A stretch of 64,000 nt of DNA from Hysterangium stoloniferum (lineage: Eukaryota; Basidiomycota; Agaricomycetes; Hysterangiales; Hysterangiaceae), in the NCBI GenBank assembly GCA_015178975.1, contig WHVD01000151.1:1-64000 (forward strand). The letters run 5' to 3'. This document shows positions 31,697 to 44,322 of this stretch, piece after piece. Within the stretch, counting starts at the first letter, position 1; each line of letters starts with the position of its first letter. Both the position numbers and the translations under genes were made by a program. The notes under the pieces are model-generated. The model had not been told where the DNA came from, made no database searches, and was given only the letters and a program-made list of their open reading frames with translations.

Positions 31697-33617
31697 ATGC
31701 CCTTGTCGGGGTCTAGCAAGACGCGTGAGCGTAAATGCATAGGCTTCTCCGAAATTTATGCTATTAAAAGAGCGAGACAAGCTCGGAAGGGTCCTATTCC
31801 TTGGGTTCAGCGGAAGCTAGCAGTCGGTATCTCTGTGGCAATACTTTGTTATGCTGTATGTGAATCAACTTATGATTTATTCCTCGTAAAGTCTAAACAG
31901 AAAGAGTGTAGTATTACACTTATGTGGCTACTTTTTGCATTCCTATGATCCGTCAAGAGGGCTCTGCGCTGGGATCAAGACGATTGGGAGGCGAGTTCTG
32001 ACACATTTGAGTCTTGAATTTTGACTGACTCATACGTTTTATCCATTACTTAAACAGTTGCCTTCATTGTTGTTTTCAATGTTTTGTTCCTTGTGCTTGT
32101 CTGGACTTATGGAAGAGTGAGTGATTTGTGGGGTGTGCCTCAAACTACCTAGATCGTGACCGTAAACCCCACCAACAGGTTGTTTTAACATCTCCGGGAT
32201 ATGCTACTATTGTATGTTGGCATATCTAGTGTTTAACGTGCTTTCTGACTTTTTCTTTCAATAATTGCCAGTTCATTTCTCAATCACCACCTCCTGCCGT
32301 ACAACCCCAACCACCAGTTGATTACCTGAATTACATCTCCTCAGATGAAGAATCCATCCGTGGAACTCCATACGGTCAAGGACACGACAGTCGCGGTAGC
32401 ATTGATACTAGGGGCTCTGTCGGTGCTCCAAATCCTCAGGATATCCACATGACACAATCGAAGCCTGCAGTAACTTCACAACCAAATAACATGGAAGCGG
32501 GCCCGATGGATGCCATCCCTGCTGTTGCCGCTGCTCATGTTGCTAGGCAGCCATCTCCAGAGCGAGCTAATAGCCGTGAGCGGACAGATGGTGATTCGGG
32601 GTTGCCACCGCCGTTATATTCTCGAAGACCACGGACGGATCCGGTATTGTTACCTGAACATCGATATTGCCGACGGGATGAGATTATAAAACCAATGAGA
32701 GCACGTCATTGTCGTGCTTGTGACACGGTGGGTGTTTTTTTGTGGAGTTATGTTTTTTCCTTTTGATTAATGGCGAATTTCCTGCAGTGTGTACTGAAGT
32801 ATGATCACCATTGTCCTTGTATGTGTCTTCTGCTGCCGCTCTGTGTTTTTTATTATGTTAATATAATATCCAGGGATCGGCCAATGCGTTGGAGCTTTCA
32901 ATCAAAAGGTGACATGTCCGCGTATAAGTCACGGCCTTAGGCTAACCTCCGACCTAGTTCTTTGTGAACTTCTTACAGTGGAGCACGATATTCACGACGT
33001 TCATTTTCGTCTCCCTCCTAGTTCGCGTCGTCCGCACGAGCGCCCGGACTGATACTCCCCCCATCAATCCCCAGCACATCGTCTTCATCGTCATTTCCGC
33101 AATATTCATCATATTCATCATCAGTCTCCTCGCTACACAGGTTCATCTCATTCTTTACAACATGACCACAGTCGAATACCTCGGTGTTCAGCGTATGCGT
33201 GAGCGTGAGCGCAGCGTTCTTGCACAGATGACGGAGATGTCTTGTTGCGGACCAACGCGCGATATGCCTGATTCGCCTGATATTTGCCGTAGTCGCGCTC
33301 CTTGGAATAGTATGATATCACGGAGACGGATATTGAAACAGTGGGATGCTGAATGGGGAAGGATCGGAAAGGAAGGTAATCTATGGTGGCTTGGGAGTAA
33401 GCGGGCGAATTGGCAGGCGACGATGGGGTCATCGAAGTGGGGTTGGATATGTGAGTCGGCGTGTATGTGCATATCTCCTTTGATTATTAACTGGGTTATC
33501 TCTTTAGTCCCAGTCGGACGTAGCTCGGGTGACGGACTTGTGTACCCCCGGAATCCGCGATTTGATAACGAAGGGCGATGGCGACGACGTGCTGAATGGC
33601 CAGCCGGCTTGCAATAG
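31697..33617 (+). CDS. DHHC palmitoyltransferase, nine exons
   Basis: Exons by eye: 31697-31855, 31912-31990, 32058-32116, 32179-32211, 32272-32727, 32788-32818, 32874-32908, 32958-33450, 33508-33617; 484 residues in one frame. Intron 2 appears to use a GC donor (GCGAGT). TM1 spans about 40-62, TM2 79-97, TM3 293-310, TM4 324-345. The Cys-rich domain (HCRACDT, then CVLKYDHHCPW) has DHHC at 268-271, and the TTxE motif is TTVE at 354-357. The enzyme attaches palmitate to cysteines of membrane-associated proteins. A long acidic/Ser-rich insert (111-240) separates TM2 from the Cys-rich domain. It is one of the fungal PFA family; I cannot say which. It ends 179 bp from the convergent next gene. 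Confidence 0.9.
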
Positions 33618-33796
33618 TTTCTTCCTTTCGTTTCGCAGCAGTTCATCATCTACATCCATACAACATATACCATCGCATAGTATAGGACATTTCATTGTAT
33701 CGCCTTTGCATATTTGTTTTTATAAGTTTCTCAGGGTAGTATATGTTGTTTTCTTTCTATAGTCTTACATGGAAAATGCAATGAAACTCTTCTCCT

Positions 33797-34714
33797 CTAC
33801 CTCACCTTCTTGTCATCGACTATTTTCGCCTCCGGGAAACTTACGGTCATATTTGTGACATGAAGTCCCAACCAGTATGGCTGTACTTTGGGAAATCCAA
33901 CACCATCTGCATATTCGCCAGCTGGAACGCCATCATTGTCTCCTCCAGGTGTGCACTTTGTAAGCCGCCCCCATCCCTTCAGATGAGGGACAATAGAGAC
34001 CCATTGCTCAGTACCAGCGTCAACTGGATTGGCTGGGCCGCCATCGGGAAGAGGGGGGTGCACCAACGTCAAATCCATCGGAACGATTGATGTGGTAAAC
34101 GGGAAAGGTGGAACATAGCTTGCTGGAGTCGCAACAGCTGAAAAAAATGGCTTGGCGTCTAAAGGCGATGGGGGAAAAACTTCGATCTTGACAGGGGAGT
34201 TGGACTTCTCTGGTTCAAGCGTCGTGAAGGCGAACCGTGCTTTGTGCTTGCAAATATTCCAGTTCTTTCGCCCTGTAAGTAAGGCAATTATATAAATGCG
34301 ATTGACGGATATAGTTTTGACCCTCACCATTGTGTATCGAAGCGTCAGTCGAAACGTAAATCCGGGTAATCCGTAGATTCGCCTTCCCAGCTGGAGTCTC
34401 GAAATGTCCAGGTATATATATTAGCTCATCATAAGGTCCTAAAGATAACATTTAGTCAGGATATAAAGTACATCCTACTCGGGCATCATTTTCCTACCTA
34501 CAGGTGAATCATTGTATCTTATAACTTGAACATGTGTACTGCCAAACGGGCCACCACGAAATTTACCAGCCTCCTCCGATGCATAAAATGATGTAGCTTC
34601 GAGAGGAGCGTATGCACCCTCAGGCAGCTGGGATGGCGTTGAGGGAAAGAACCAGTACACTTCCCCTGTGAGTGTCCAGGGTGCAGCTACGATAGGCGGG
34701 AGGTCGGGGGCCAT
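33797..34714 (-). CDS. Acetoacetate-decarboxylase-like fungal protein
   Basis: Exons on the minus strand: 34714-34498, 34438-34328 and 34272-33797, with introns of 59 and 55 nt. It has 267 residues from MAPDLPPIVAAPWTL. Motifs: GEVYWFF near residue 18, DSPVGPYDELIYIPG at the first junction, then a segment up to RKNWNICKHKARF at the second, and the PFFSAV and PFPFTTS stretch. This order is what I know from fungal proteins of the acetoacetate-decarboxylase fold, whose substrates are mostly unknown; the catalytic Lys of true decarboxylases is not obvious to me, so enzymatic activity is uncertain. There is no signal peptide. The C terminus is charged. It is convergent with the DHHC gene. Confidence 0.75.
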
Positions 34715-35610
34715 GGTTCAAAGGGGCGCGTTTCAGATTTCACCTTCGCCTATCTGTTAGATAAGCAAGCGCGTGCGCAATACGGTCACACGGCCATCTA
34801 AGAATTCCAGAAAGATTATAAATTATACCAAGGCCTACCACAGCCGACGAAAAGGATAATTCTTCGAACACGTAACAGGTGATCCTTTCCCCTTATACAG
34901 GATTTCCTTAAATCCTTCACCTGATGCTTTGCTGAACACTGGTAGATCCATAGAAAGTCTGGTAGCATATATGGTTCCATATTCAATTTCTTATTTGATT
35001 GTTCGATGCTTATGTTTTTTGATTCCTGAACACTACTCTCTCTCACTTGTATATTTAGTATAAAAGCATGTATCATTAGTAAACGGATAGGGAACCGCTG
35101 CCCACAACCACCCAACATCAGGGAATTGGGAAGGGCGCCTAAATGGTCCATAGAATGAAGGAATTTAAGTAAGATATCCCGTAGCTAGAGTTTATACCCC
35201 CGGCTAGCACCAGACAATGTCGGCTAGATATTCTAGAGTGGCCCTATCTGTGTCACTGTTTGTGACAAATTGTAACGGGAGCGGACCTGGTGGCGGACTT
35301 GGCATGGGGCGGTCCACCGCCTTGTCTCAGGAGGTAAATAGAGGGTAGATTACTTTCTGATCATTACACCGTTTCATTTCTATTATCTGTCTAAGGAGGT
35401 TAGTCTACGAATGCTAGCATAAATAGGGAAGCCACCCATTAGTTACAGTAGTTTTTTTGAATTGGAGCCTATTCCTACTCTGTTTGTTCCTCTTTGTAAG
35501 AGCTCAAACTGAAGGATTATGCTATCTCTAAAGCCGAACCTTACACTTTTTGAGTATTTTGTCTTCAATTTCGTATTCTTTTATATTTTCTACTAGTGGA
35601 CTGATCACCC
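34715..35610. other. Upstream region of the decarboxylase-like gene
   Basis: Presumably holds the promoter of the minus-strand gene that starts at 34714. A 111-codon minus frame (35151-34816) has unnatural composition and no splice context. Nothing else seen. Confidence 0.4.
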
Positions 35611-36565
35611 ACTAAGGTAGGCGTCACTTTAATTCAGCACCTTATGTAATCATATTACTAAGCGCCAAGAGCGGCCAAATTTGCGAATCAAATTTTTGAA
35701 AAATTTATTATAAAGTCAAAAAATGAATTGGAGTCACTATAATGGTAAGGTAGGCGTCACTTTAATTCAGCACCTTATGTAATCATATTACTAAGCACCA
35801 AGAGCGGCCAAATTTGTGAATCAAATTTTTGAAAAATTTATTATGAAGTCAAAAAATGAATTGGAGTCACTATAATGGTACAGGCATATTAATTTGAGCT
35901 TGCCATACTTGTGCAAGCATGATTGGAGGTAATGTACGATGGCCATGGTATCTTTTCATCTGGGATCACTGAGGGCTTTTGTTGTGCCTTGGATCCAAGG
36001 TTTTTGATGTGAGATTGTGCAGCTTTAGACTTCTGAGGCATGGTAGTAGAACTGTGCAACCATGCATTTGCCACTGTGCTGCTTATGTAATGTGGCCTGT
36101 GATCAAGTGCACAGCTTACTGCACAAGTACATGTGCAGCTATACCCTCTTTTTCTTAAAAGAATTTTTATGTAAGTAAGATAAGTACATATATTTGAATT
36201 TAATACAGTTTTCTTTCCCAATTTTAGGCCCTTAAAACAAGGCTGCCCAATATATCACATGATGATTATGTAAGCGGCCAATACTGACACTTGTGAAATT
36301 TTCAAAATCTCGGAATCACATGGAAACAAGTTTTTAAGCATTCAGAGACTCAAAAAAAAAGTTAAAATTTGTAAGTCCTACTACTTGGCAAGGGTGAATT
36401 ATTTTTCAAGTTTTAAACCTGAGAACTGGAGGAATAGATCCCAACTCCACTTCCCTGGGCTTTAATTACAGATTATCTATGTTGTGGAAGCACAGAAAGG
36501 AGTGCAAGTAGGTCACTTTTTTGCTTACATAAACAGGTGCTGAACTAAAGTGACGCCTACCTTAG
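35611..36565. mobile_element. TIR element of MITE type with a duplicated end
   Basis: Left end (ctaaggtaggcgtcacttta, from 35612) and right end (its near-perfect reverse complement, ending near 36565) are inverted repeats of about 30 bp. The left terminal 133 bp is tandemly duplicated (units starting 35614 and 35747). A minus frame inside (36221-35889) contains MPQKSKAAQSHIKNLGSKAQQ, which looks like the start of a transposase or DNA-binding domain, so it may be a deletion derivative of a larger DNA transposon. The right end abuts the LTR of element B exactly. Superfamily undetermined. Confidence 0.65.
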
Positions 36566-36867
36566 TGTCAGGGGACAATCTCAAGTTTTCTAAATTCATC
36601 CCTGACCTTCCTTAATATTGTCTCATAAGTCAAGGATAAGAGTACTTTGTTTTTATCACATTTTCAAACTCAGCTGCACCTTTAGTTAGTCACACACTAG
36701 CCGAGGATTCCTTAGACTTTTCTCTTTGGATTCCCTCTGCTAGGTAAGTAATAATGTACATTGTATGTATATAATAGATAGGTATAAAACTTACTTCGGA
36801 TTCCCTCTGCTAGTGCCCCAACTCAGTCATAGTGTGAGTCAGTGTGGTCTAGAGAGTCACCCTTACA
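36566..36867 (+). repeat. 5' LTR of element B
   Basis: 302 bp. It contains a TATA-like stretch (tatataatagataggtataaaac near 36770) flanked by two copies of ggattccctctgctag, 64 bp apart. It abuts the MITE-type element directly. Confidence 0.9.
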
Positions 36868-37012
36868 GAAGAAAAGTCTCACATCGAGTGACTGGAGTTA
36901 CCGCCGCTATTTTTCGAACCATATTCAAGATCGCGAGTTCAAACATTTATACAGATCTAATCTACTTCAAGTTTACACGTGGTTCCCTCCCCTCATTTTT
37001 ACTATTATGTTG

Positions 37013-38150
37013 ACTTCTATTACCGATCCCCACCAGGTGCTGGAACAGCACAGTAACGACATTCGAGATCTCCAAGCCTCCCAGAAGCAAAATATGGACC
37101 TGTTGCAGCAAATTCTTCAGCAACTCACTGTACAAACACAACCACCAATGAATCCTCCACCAGCTGCCTGCGTTACCTACATCAACCTCTGCTGCCATTT
37201 TGACCAACTCAGGTCCGAAGGTTCCACTTCCAAACACGTACAACGGTGATTGATCTGGCGGACATACCTTCTACAACTCGTGTCTGCTGTACATCAGCAT
37301 AAATGGGTTGAAGTTCCAGATGGACGAGACGAAGGTTCAATGGGTGGTGTCATTCATGAAGACCGGTCGAGCCGCCCTTTTCGCAAATCGGCTCATGAAG
37401 TTGTGGAGTCAAGGAGACGCGGTGCCTTCATGGGAGACCTTCGTGCGGACCTTCGAGTGCGAGTTTTTTCCAGCTGACGAAGCAGCTACGGCCCGTATCA
37501 AGTTAGAAGGAACGACGTAGCATCAAGCCCGAAGAATGGTCGACGAGTACACAGACGAGTTTCACGAACTCGTTGACCTTGCAGGTTACAAAGACGCGTT
37601 AGCCATTATAATGAAATATCGACAGGGCCTCTTACCGAATATCCAGACCCAGGTTGCGACGATGGAGAACCGCCCGAAGGACGACGACAAGCAAGGCTGG
37701 TATGACGCCGCTTCCCGCTTTGACTGAAACCGAAATGCAAACAAAATTTTTCGTTCAGCAGGTGTCACAACGCGACCAGTTGCACTGAAACCTTCGACGT
37801 TCCCTCGTGTCGTCCCCCCACTTCCCCCACATCCTACATCGACACTACCCTCCTCTAGGCCAATCAACACGATGGACGTTGATGTGACCAAAGGTCGGGG
37901 TCTTCCCTCAACACTCTGTTTCGAGTGTCGTCAGCCGGGTCATATCAGTCGTGACTGCCCTCGAAAACTACAACGAATCCGCTCCCTACTTACTAGCCTT
38001 GATGAAGAGGGACAGGACATGGCCATGGACATCCTTCTTGCAGAAGTGGATGTCCGAATTGCCTGTAGTAGGGTGGCTGAAGCAGATGACTCCCCTCGAG
38101 GGGCTGATCTACAGCCTGTTTTGGTTTTTCCCAACTGCAGCGAGTGAAGG
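37013..38150 (+). pseudogene. gag: Element B gag relic
   Basis: Gag pieces: a Gln-rich helical start (SQKQNMDLLQQILQQL), a capsid-like segment, and a zinc knuckle (C-FE-C-RQPG-H-ISRD-C) at about 37917-37967. This is the nucleocapsid-type signature of Ty3/gypsy Gag. The region is broken in several places. Confidence 0.8.
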
Positions 38151-41100
38151 GTATGCCCTCGCTGCCACTTTCAAATAGATTCAGTGTCCTCTCTGTTGAT
38201 GATGTATGTACAGTTAATACATCAGAAGTTGAACCTCTGTTGAGTGAGGACACTGGAATTCAAGTCATACCTAACCCACCCAAGTCTCCCTCAGTCCATT
38301 CACATCGTAGAAGACCAGTTTGGGAACGTCGTCTTCCAAAATCTCTCATTATTGCCTCAATGGCAACTGCCAAATCATTACACCTAAAAGTTGAGCTCCA
38401 AACAACTGACACTGGTCTTCTCTGATCAACTCATGCATTGGTTGATTGTGGTGCAACTGGTCTATTCATTGACCGAGACTATGTGCATGAAAATGGAATT
38501 GCCACATGATCACTCATCTACCCAATTCATGTATACAATGTTGATGGGACACCCAATGAAGCAGGTTCAATCACCGAAGTGGCTGAGTTGGTCCTCCGCT
38601 ACAAGGATCACTCAGAAAAGGCATTGTTTGCAGTCACCAAGCTTGGGAAGGAATCCCTTTTACTTGGCTATACCTGGCTTCGGGATAACAACCCCGAGAT
38701 CAATTGGCAGACACAAGAAGTCAAAATGACCCGTTGTAACCCACACTGTAAAGAGTGTAAAATCTCAACCCTCAGGGCACGTGAAGAGATTAGATGTTTA
38801 CAAGCTTGTAGAGATGCCCCTGCCCCAGTCTTCACATCTGAGGAAACAGAAGAGCCAATTCCTGATTTACTACCTGATCAGTCTGATGAGGTTGAAGACC
38901 AAATAGAGGACTTAATTGAAGATGGAGATCGGGTATTTGTCACAGTGCTGCACCCAGAACTGACTCCAAGTCAGATTCGAGCATCTGCCACAGTGTCTCA
39001 GCGACTAGCAGAGGCTAGTGCAAGGTTTAATACACCGAGCCCAAAAGGTTTTCGAGACATTGTCCCTGAGTATCTCCACACCTTTGAAGATGTGTTCTCC
39101 AAGGAGTCATTTAATTCATTGCCAGATAGAAAACCTTGGGACCATGCAATTGAACTAATCCCTGATGCAAAGTCAACCAATTGCAAGGTCTACCCTATGT
39201 CCCTCAATGAACAGACAGAGCTGGATATTTTTATTGCTGAAAACCTTGCAACTGGTTGGATACGTCCTTCTAAGTCACCCATGGCATCCCCAGTTTTCTT
39301 CATCAAGAAGAAGGATGGCTCCCTTCGACTTGTACAAGACTATCGTGCATTGAATGCCCAAACAATAAAAAATCGATATCCACTCCCACTTATTTCAGAA
39401 CTGGTGAATCAATTAAAAGGGGCACGATATTTCACAAAACTTGATGTCAGATGGGGCTACAACAATGTTCGCATTAAGGATGGTGATGAGTGGAAGGCTG
39501 CTTTCCAAACAAATAGAGGGTTGTTTGAACCCTTAGTCATGTTTTTTGGCCTCACTAATAGCCCAGCAACCTTTCAGACTATGATGAATGACATCTTCCG
39601 AGATTTGATTGCAGAAGGAGTTGTCTGTGTCTACCTGGATGACATTCTCATTTTCACCAGGATGCTGGAGGAACATCGGCATGTCCTATTACTGGTTCTA
39701 GAGCATCTTCGCGAGTATAAGCTCTACCTTAAGCCAGAGAAATGTGAGTTTGAAAAGACAAAGATTGAATACCTTGGTCTAGTCATCTCTGAAAACCAAG
39801 CGGAGATGGACCCAATCAAGGTGTCAGGTGTACGTGACTGGCCCACTCCTACCAGTCGGAAGGAGGTACAGGCATTCCTTGGTTTTGCCAACTTCTATAG
39901 GCGATTCATATCGGATTTCTCCCACCATGCGCGACCACTGTTTGATCTCACAAAAAAGGAAACCAACTGGAGGTGGACCATGACAGAGGACAATGCCTTC
40001 CTTCTCCTCAAGGATCTGGTTACAAATGCACCAATTCTGACAATGCCTGATGATTCAAAACCATTTAGAGTTGAAGCTGACTCATCAGACTATGCCACTG
40101 GAGCAGTCCTCTCACAACAGCTGGATGATGGAAAGTGGCATCCTGTTGCCTTTTACTCAAAAAGCCTGTCAGCTGTTGAACGCAATTATGAGATCCATGA
40201 CAAAGAGATGCTGGCAGTGATTCGTGCCTTTGATAAGTGGAGACATTTCCTAGAAGGGGCAGGGCACTCAGTGGAGGTATGGACTGATCACAAAAACCTC
40301 GAGTACTTCATGTCCTCAAAAAAGCTAAACCGAAGACAGGCCGGATGGTTGCTGTTCCTGGCACATTTTGATTTCCAACTGCACCACTGACCTGGGCGCT
40401 CTATGGGTAAAACAGATGCACTCTCTTGCCGGTCTGACCATGGTTCAGGTGAAGGAGACAACTCAAACATCACTCTACTTAAGCCAGAGTTCTTTGCAAT
40501 TCGAGCCATGGAGGGTGTATCAATACATGGGCCAGGACGTGAATTCCTCACTGCTATTCGCCAAGGAAATGAGAAGGGTGAACAGGAGGAAGCGGTGATC
40601 AAGGCAGTGAAGGAACTCTGGAAATCTGGTGGCCGATCTATCAGAGTAATGGAATGGTCAGAGGAAGATGGATTGGTGTTGTATCGGGGTAAAATATATG
40701 TCCCAACCGACCCAGAACTGAGGCGTAGGATTGTGGAATAGCACCATGACTCTCGGGTTGCTGGCCATGCAGGACGATGGAAGACTTTAGAGCTAGTAAG
40801 TCGCAACTTTTGGTGGCCAGGCATATCACGATATATAGGGCAATATGTCAAGACCTGTGACACATGTATACGCACCAAGTTCCAGCGTCGAATGCCAATT
40901 GGGGAATTACACCCAAACACCACACCAGCAGACCGATGGGATACAACCAGTGTTGACTTCATAGTTGACCTACCTGAATCTCAAGGGTATGATTCAGTTA
41001 TGGTAATTGTAGATCTCATGACAAAGCGGGGACATTTCCTGCCCACACACAAAACTGTTGACTCTGTGGGTGCAGCTCGGATCTTTTTTAAGGATGTGTG

Positions 41101-43925
41101 GAAGCATCATGGACTCCCACAGAGAATCATCTCAGATCGTGGATCACAGTTTGCAAGCCATTTCACTCGGGAATTGTACCGGCTCCTTGGGATTCAACCA
41201 GCCTATTCCACAGCCTACCACCCTCAAACTGATGGACAAACTGAATGAGTCAACCAAGAGCTTGAGACATAGCTACGGAATTTTGTGAATCAGCGCCAAA
41301 CAGACTGGGTGGACCTTCTTCCACTTGCAGAATTTCAATACAACAACCATATCCATGCATCTACACAACAGACACCATTCATGTTAGACTGTGGACGTCA
41401 TCCACGAATGGGTTTTGAACCAAACCTTCGATCCAGCAAGGTGGATTCAGCAAACGATTTTTGAGATTGAATGGCTGAAACTCTTGAGGAGGCAAAAGCA
41501 GCATTGGCTAAAGCAAAGGACGAGATGACAAAGTACTACAACCGTCGGCGAACCCCAGCCAAACTTCAAGGCAGGAGACCAAGTTTTCCTAGATGCCAGT
41601 GATATTCAAATGGCCCAACCCTCAAAGAAGCTTTCACACCTTCGGTTAGTGTGAGAGGTATGGCGAATGTGATGTATCTAGTATATATTCACGAATTTTC
41701 CCTTAATTTTCCCGAATTTATTTCAATTTATTTTATTCTATTTTATTTTATTTATTAATTCAAGAATTAGGCTATTTCCTTTTAACTTCGAATACTCAAA
41801 GCTTCGAATGACATCATATTATGTAATCGAAGCCTAGAGCGGTCGAAATATAAGTATAATAAAGCCGGGTTATCTGATTTCGAGAGACCGGGTTTTTATT
41901 ATATTATATTAGTACATATATGCGCATTATTATCGCGCGATCACGTGACATCACGTGACGACGACGTCACGACGTGTTTACAAATCGTCGCGAGTAGTTT
42001 TCGCAGCCGCCCGGCCGCGTTTATTTCCGTTTCGGCACCACGGCTTATTTTGCTTCCACCCTCGGCCATCTCGGGTTTATTCTCTGACTCGACCGGTTCG
42101 GATCTTCGGTTCGGATCTTCGAGTCGGGTGATAGCTATGACATCATAGCGGAATTATAGAAACTTTTAGAAGCTTCCAATAATTTCCTAATTAGTTATTT
42201 AGCTATTATTAAGCAAAAATCTCTACATGTATAAAAGGAGGCCTAAATCACTGAATAAAGAAAAACTACTTTACTACTATCAACAGCACCAGCTCATAAG
42301 CTTATCTAATCATCCTAAGGACAAAAATAGCCTTAGTCTGATTTACTAACTGCAAGCACCTACACTTGCAGCATTTTGAACTCTTTCTCAGCAACTCTTG
42401 AACTTAGCTAATTCATCTAAGTTCCCTCAGCTTCCCGGAAAACCTTTAGGCTTACTAATCACTTAAGTAAATCTAAATTCTCATTACTGAAATCCCTGCC
42501 CGTTTAGGTTATTCAAGAGCCCATTTTAACAGCACAGTTAATCGATCTTTAAACAAACGCTTGGATATTCGACTCTCGGACAATCTCTCTATTTATAAAT
42601 TATTTAACAGCTTGTTAAATCTTTATAAATAGTAAACTAAAAGGCTACAAGAAAGCGAAGGCTTACAACAAGTTTCCGCCAACTTATTGCGCATACATTC
42701 AGCTCCCGAACCTTTATTCTCAAAGAGAACTTAACTTTCGTAGAGCATGTCACTACAAGTTCATCTGAATTTGTCAAGAGACCAAACAAATATTGACTTT
42801 AGTTGTTTAAGCTTAATAGCGCAGCTAATTAATCTATCAGTATTTAAATTACTGGACCTTTATTTGTTTATTTCTTGAATCCCTTGCCGTGTCAACACTT
42901 GTTAATTATTTGAGAGAGTAAATAGCCGGATACCTTACAGCAAAATACACTCAGGAAATATAGTCGGATGTGCTCTTACTATATTTCCTTTATTATTTCT
43001 ATTTTCTCTCTTTCATTATATCTATAATTAGTTCGACAACCTATGTATGCGGTACATCGACTCTTGTGGGCACACACACGCCAGACTTATGTATTCTAGC
43101 GCCCGTAGTTTAGAACTCAGACACTTTTTACACCGCAACCACGACTTACCCAGACACCTATTAGTGTCCTGTAAGTTGTGATTGGTGTATCGTCTCGACC
43201 GTCACAGACGGGCTTTAGCTACTCATTCAAACTGAGTTTCGAACTGTATCAGTCAAAACTCAATCCCTATCTCAACTTGCGTGGACTACATCCACGCTAC
43301 TCTATTATTCAACTCTCTAACTACTCTACTTGCACTCGAGCAGTTGTCCAGAATCGCACTTAACCAGTCGATTCTGCTTATTCGTTCTAGCTATCTACCT
43401 TACTTTAGATAGCTACTTCTCTCTACCGTATTGAACTAAGTAGTCAATACATCATGGTATCGTACTTCAACGGTCGATATTCTTCGTATATAGAATGGTT
43501 AGAACTTCTACCACTCTTCACAGTTAGGGCCATTCAAGATACTTGAACAGGTCTCACCAATTGCCTATAGGTTGGAACTGCCCAAGTCAATGAATAGACT
43601 CCACCCAGTATTTAATGTGGTGAAACTGACACCAAAAATTGAGGATCCAATTATTGGCCGCCATTCTCAACCACCACCAGCTCCAATAGTAGTGGAAGGA
43701 GAGGTGGAGTATGAAGTTGAGAAGGTATTGGATAGTAGATGGAGATATGGGTGAATTGAATACCTCATAAAATGGCAAGGCTTTGGCATGGAACATAATA
43801 GCTGGGAACCAGGATATATGGTATTCGCTCCCACTCTGACAGCAGACTTCCACACACGACATCCAGAGGCAGTAACAACTCAGGGCCCTATTCGAGGATC
43901 AAGACAACCTCCAAACACCATAGTA
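38150..43925 (+). pseudogene. pol: Element B pol relic (PR-RT-RNase H-IN-chromodomain)
   Basis: A long open block, 38579-40390, holds the RT (KKDGSLRLVQDYRALN, VYLDDILIF) and RNase H (EADSSDYATGAVLS). The integrase core follows at about 40890-41250 (SVDFIVDLPES, SDRGSQFAS). After the solo LTR, 43528-43925 encodes the integrase tail and chromodomain (LIKWQGFG, NSWEP). Known role: reverse transcription and insertion. It is broken in several places and interrupted by an LTR of another family. Confidence 0.88.
41650..43522 (+). repeat. Solo LTR (1.87 kb) inserted in element B
   Basis: Begins TGTGAGAGG and ends ACTCTTCACA, with the 5-bp target duplication gttag at 41645-41649 and 43523-43527. It is related to the LTR of element C (46614-48300) in reverse: shared stretches include ctatttccttttaacttcg near 41770 and cacctacacttgcagcat near 42357. 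It carries a TATA-like stretch near 42230 (tataaaagga). Most of the element was lost by LTR-LTR recombination. Confidence 0.88.
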
Positions 43926-44020
43926 TGAGTGACCCAGATTCCAGAGTTTCGAAAGGTCAAGCCTGGACTTTATTGGCAGCAACAGCATGTCGGGACGCCA
44001 TATCTTAAAAGGGGGGGTGA

Positions 44021-44322
44021 TGTCAGGGAACAATCTCAAGTTTTCTAAATTCATCCCTGACCTTCCTTAATATAGTCTCATAAGTCAAGGATAAGAGTAC
44101 TTTGTTTTTATCACATTTTCAAACTCAGCTGCACCTTTAGTTAGTCACATGCTAGCCGAGGATTCCTTAGACTTTTCTCTTCGGATTCCCTCTGCTAGGT
44201 AAGTAATAATGTACATTGTATGTATATAATAGATAGGTATAAAACTTACTTCAGATTCCCTCTGCTAGTGCCCCAACTCAGTCATAGTGCGAGTCAGTGT
44301 GGTCTAGAGAGTCGCCCTTACA
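44021..44322 (+). repeat. 3' LTR of element B
   Basis: 302 bp, partner of 36566-36867. It is preceded by a G-rich purine tract. Confidence 0.9.

Larger units (their letters stand above)
36566..44322 (+). mobile_element. Ty3/gypsy chromovirus element B, broken
   Basis: LTRs of 302 bp at 36566-36867 and 44021-44322 (TGTCAGGG...CTTACA), differing by roughly 2-3%, so older than A. Parts in order: gag with a zinc knuckle, protease region, RT with YLDD, RNase H, integrase and chromodomain. A purine tract (about 44007-44020) precedes the 3' LTR. The flanking 5-mers (cttag, ctagg) are not identical. The coding region has many breaks (at least five) and is also split by a solo LTR at 41650-43522. It is a fossil. 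Confidence 0.9.

Noticed and set aside
34816-35151. 111-codon minus-strand frame upstream of the decarboxylase-like gene
   Set aside because: No splice signals or domain; most likely chance in the promoter region.
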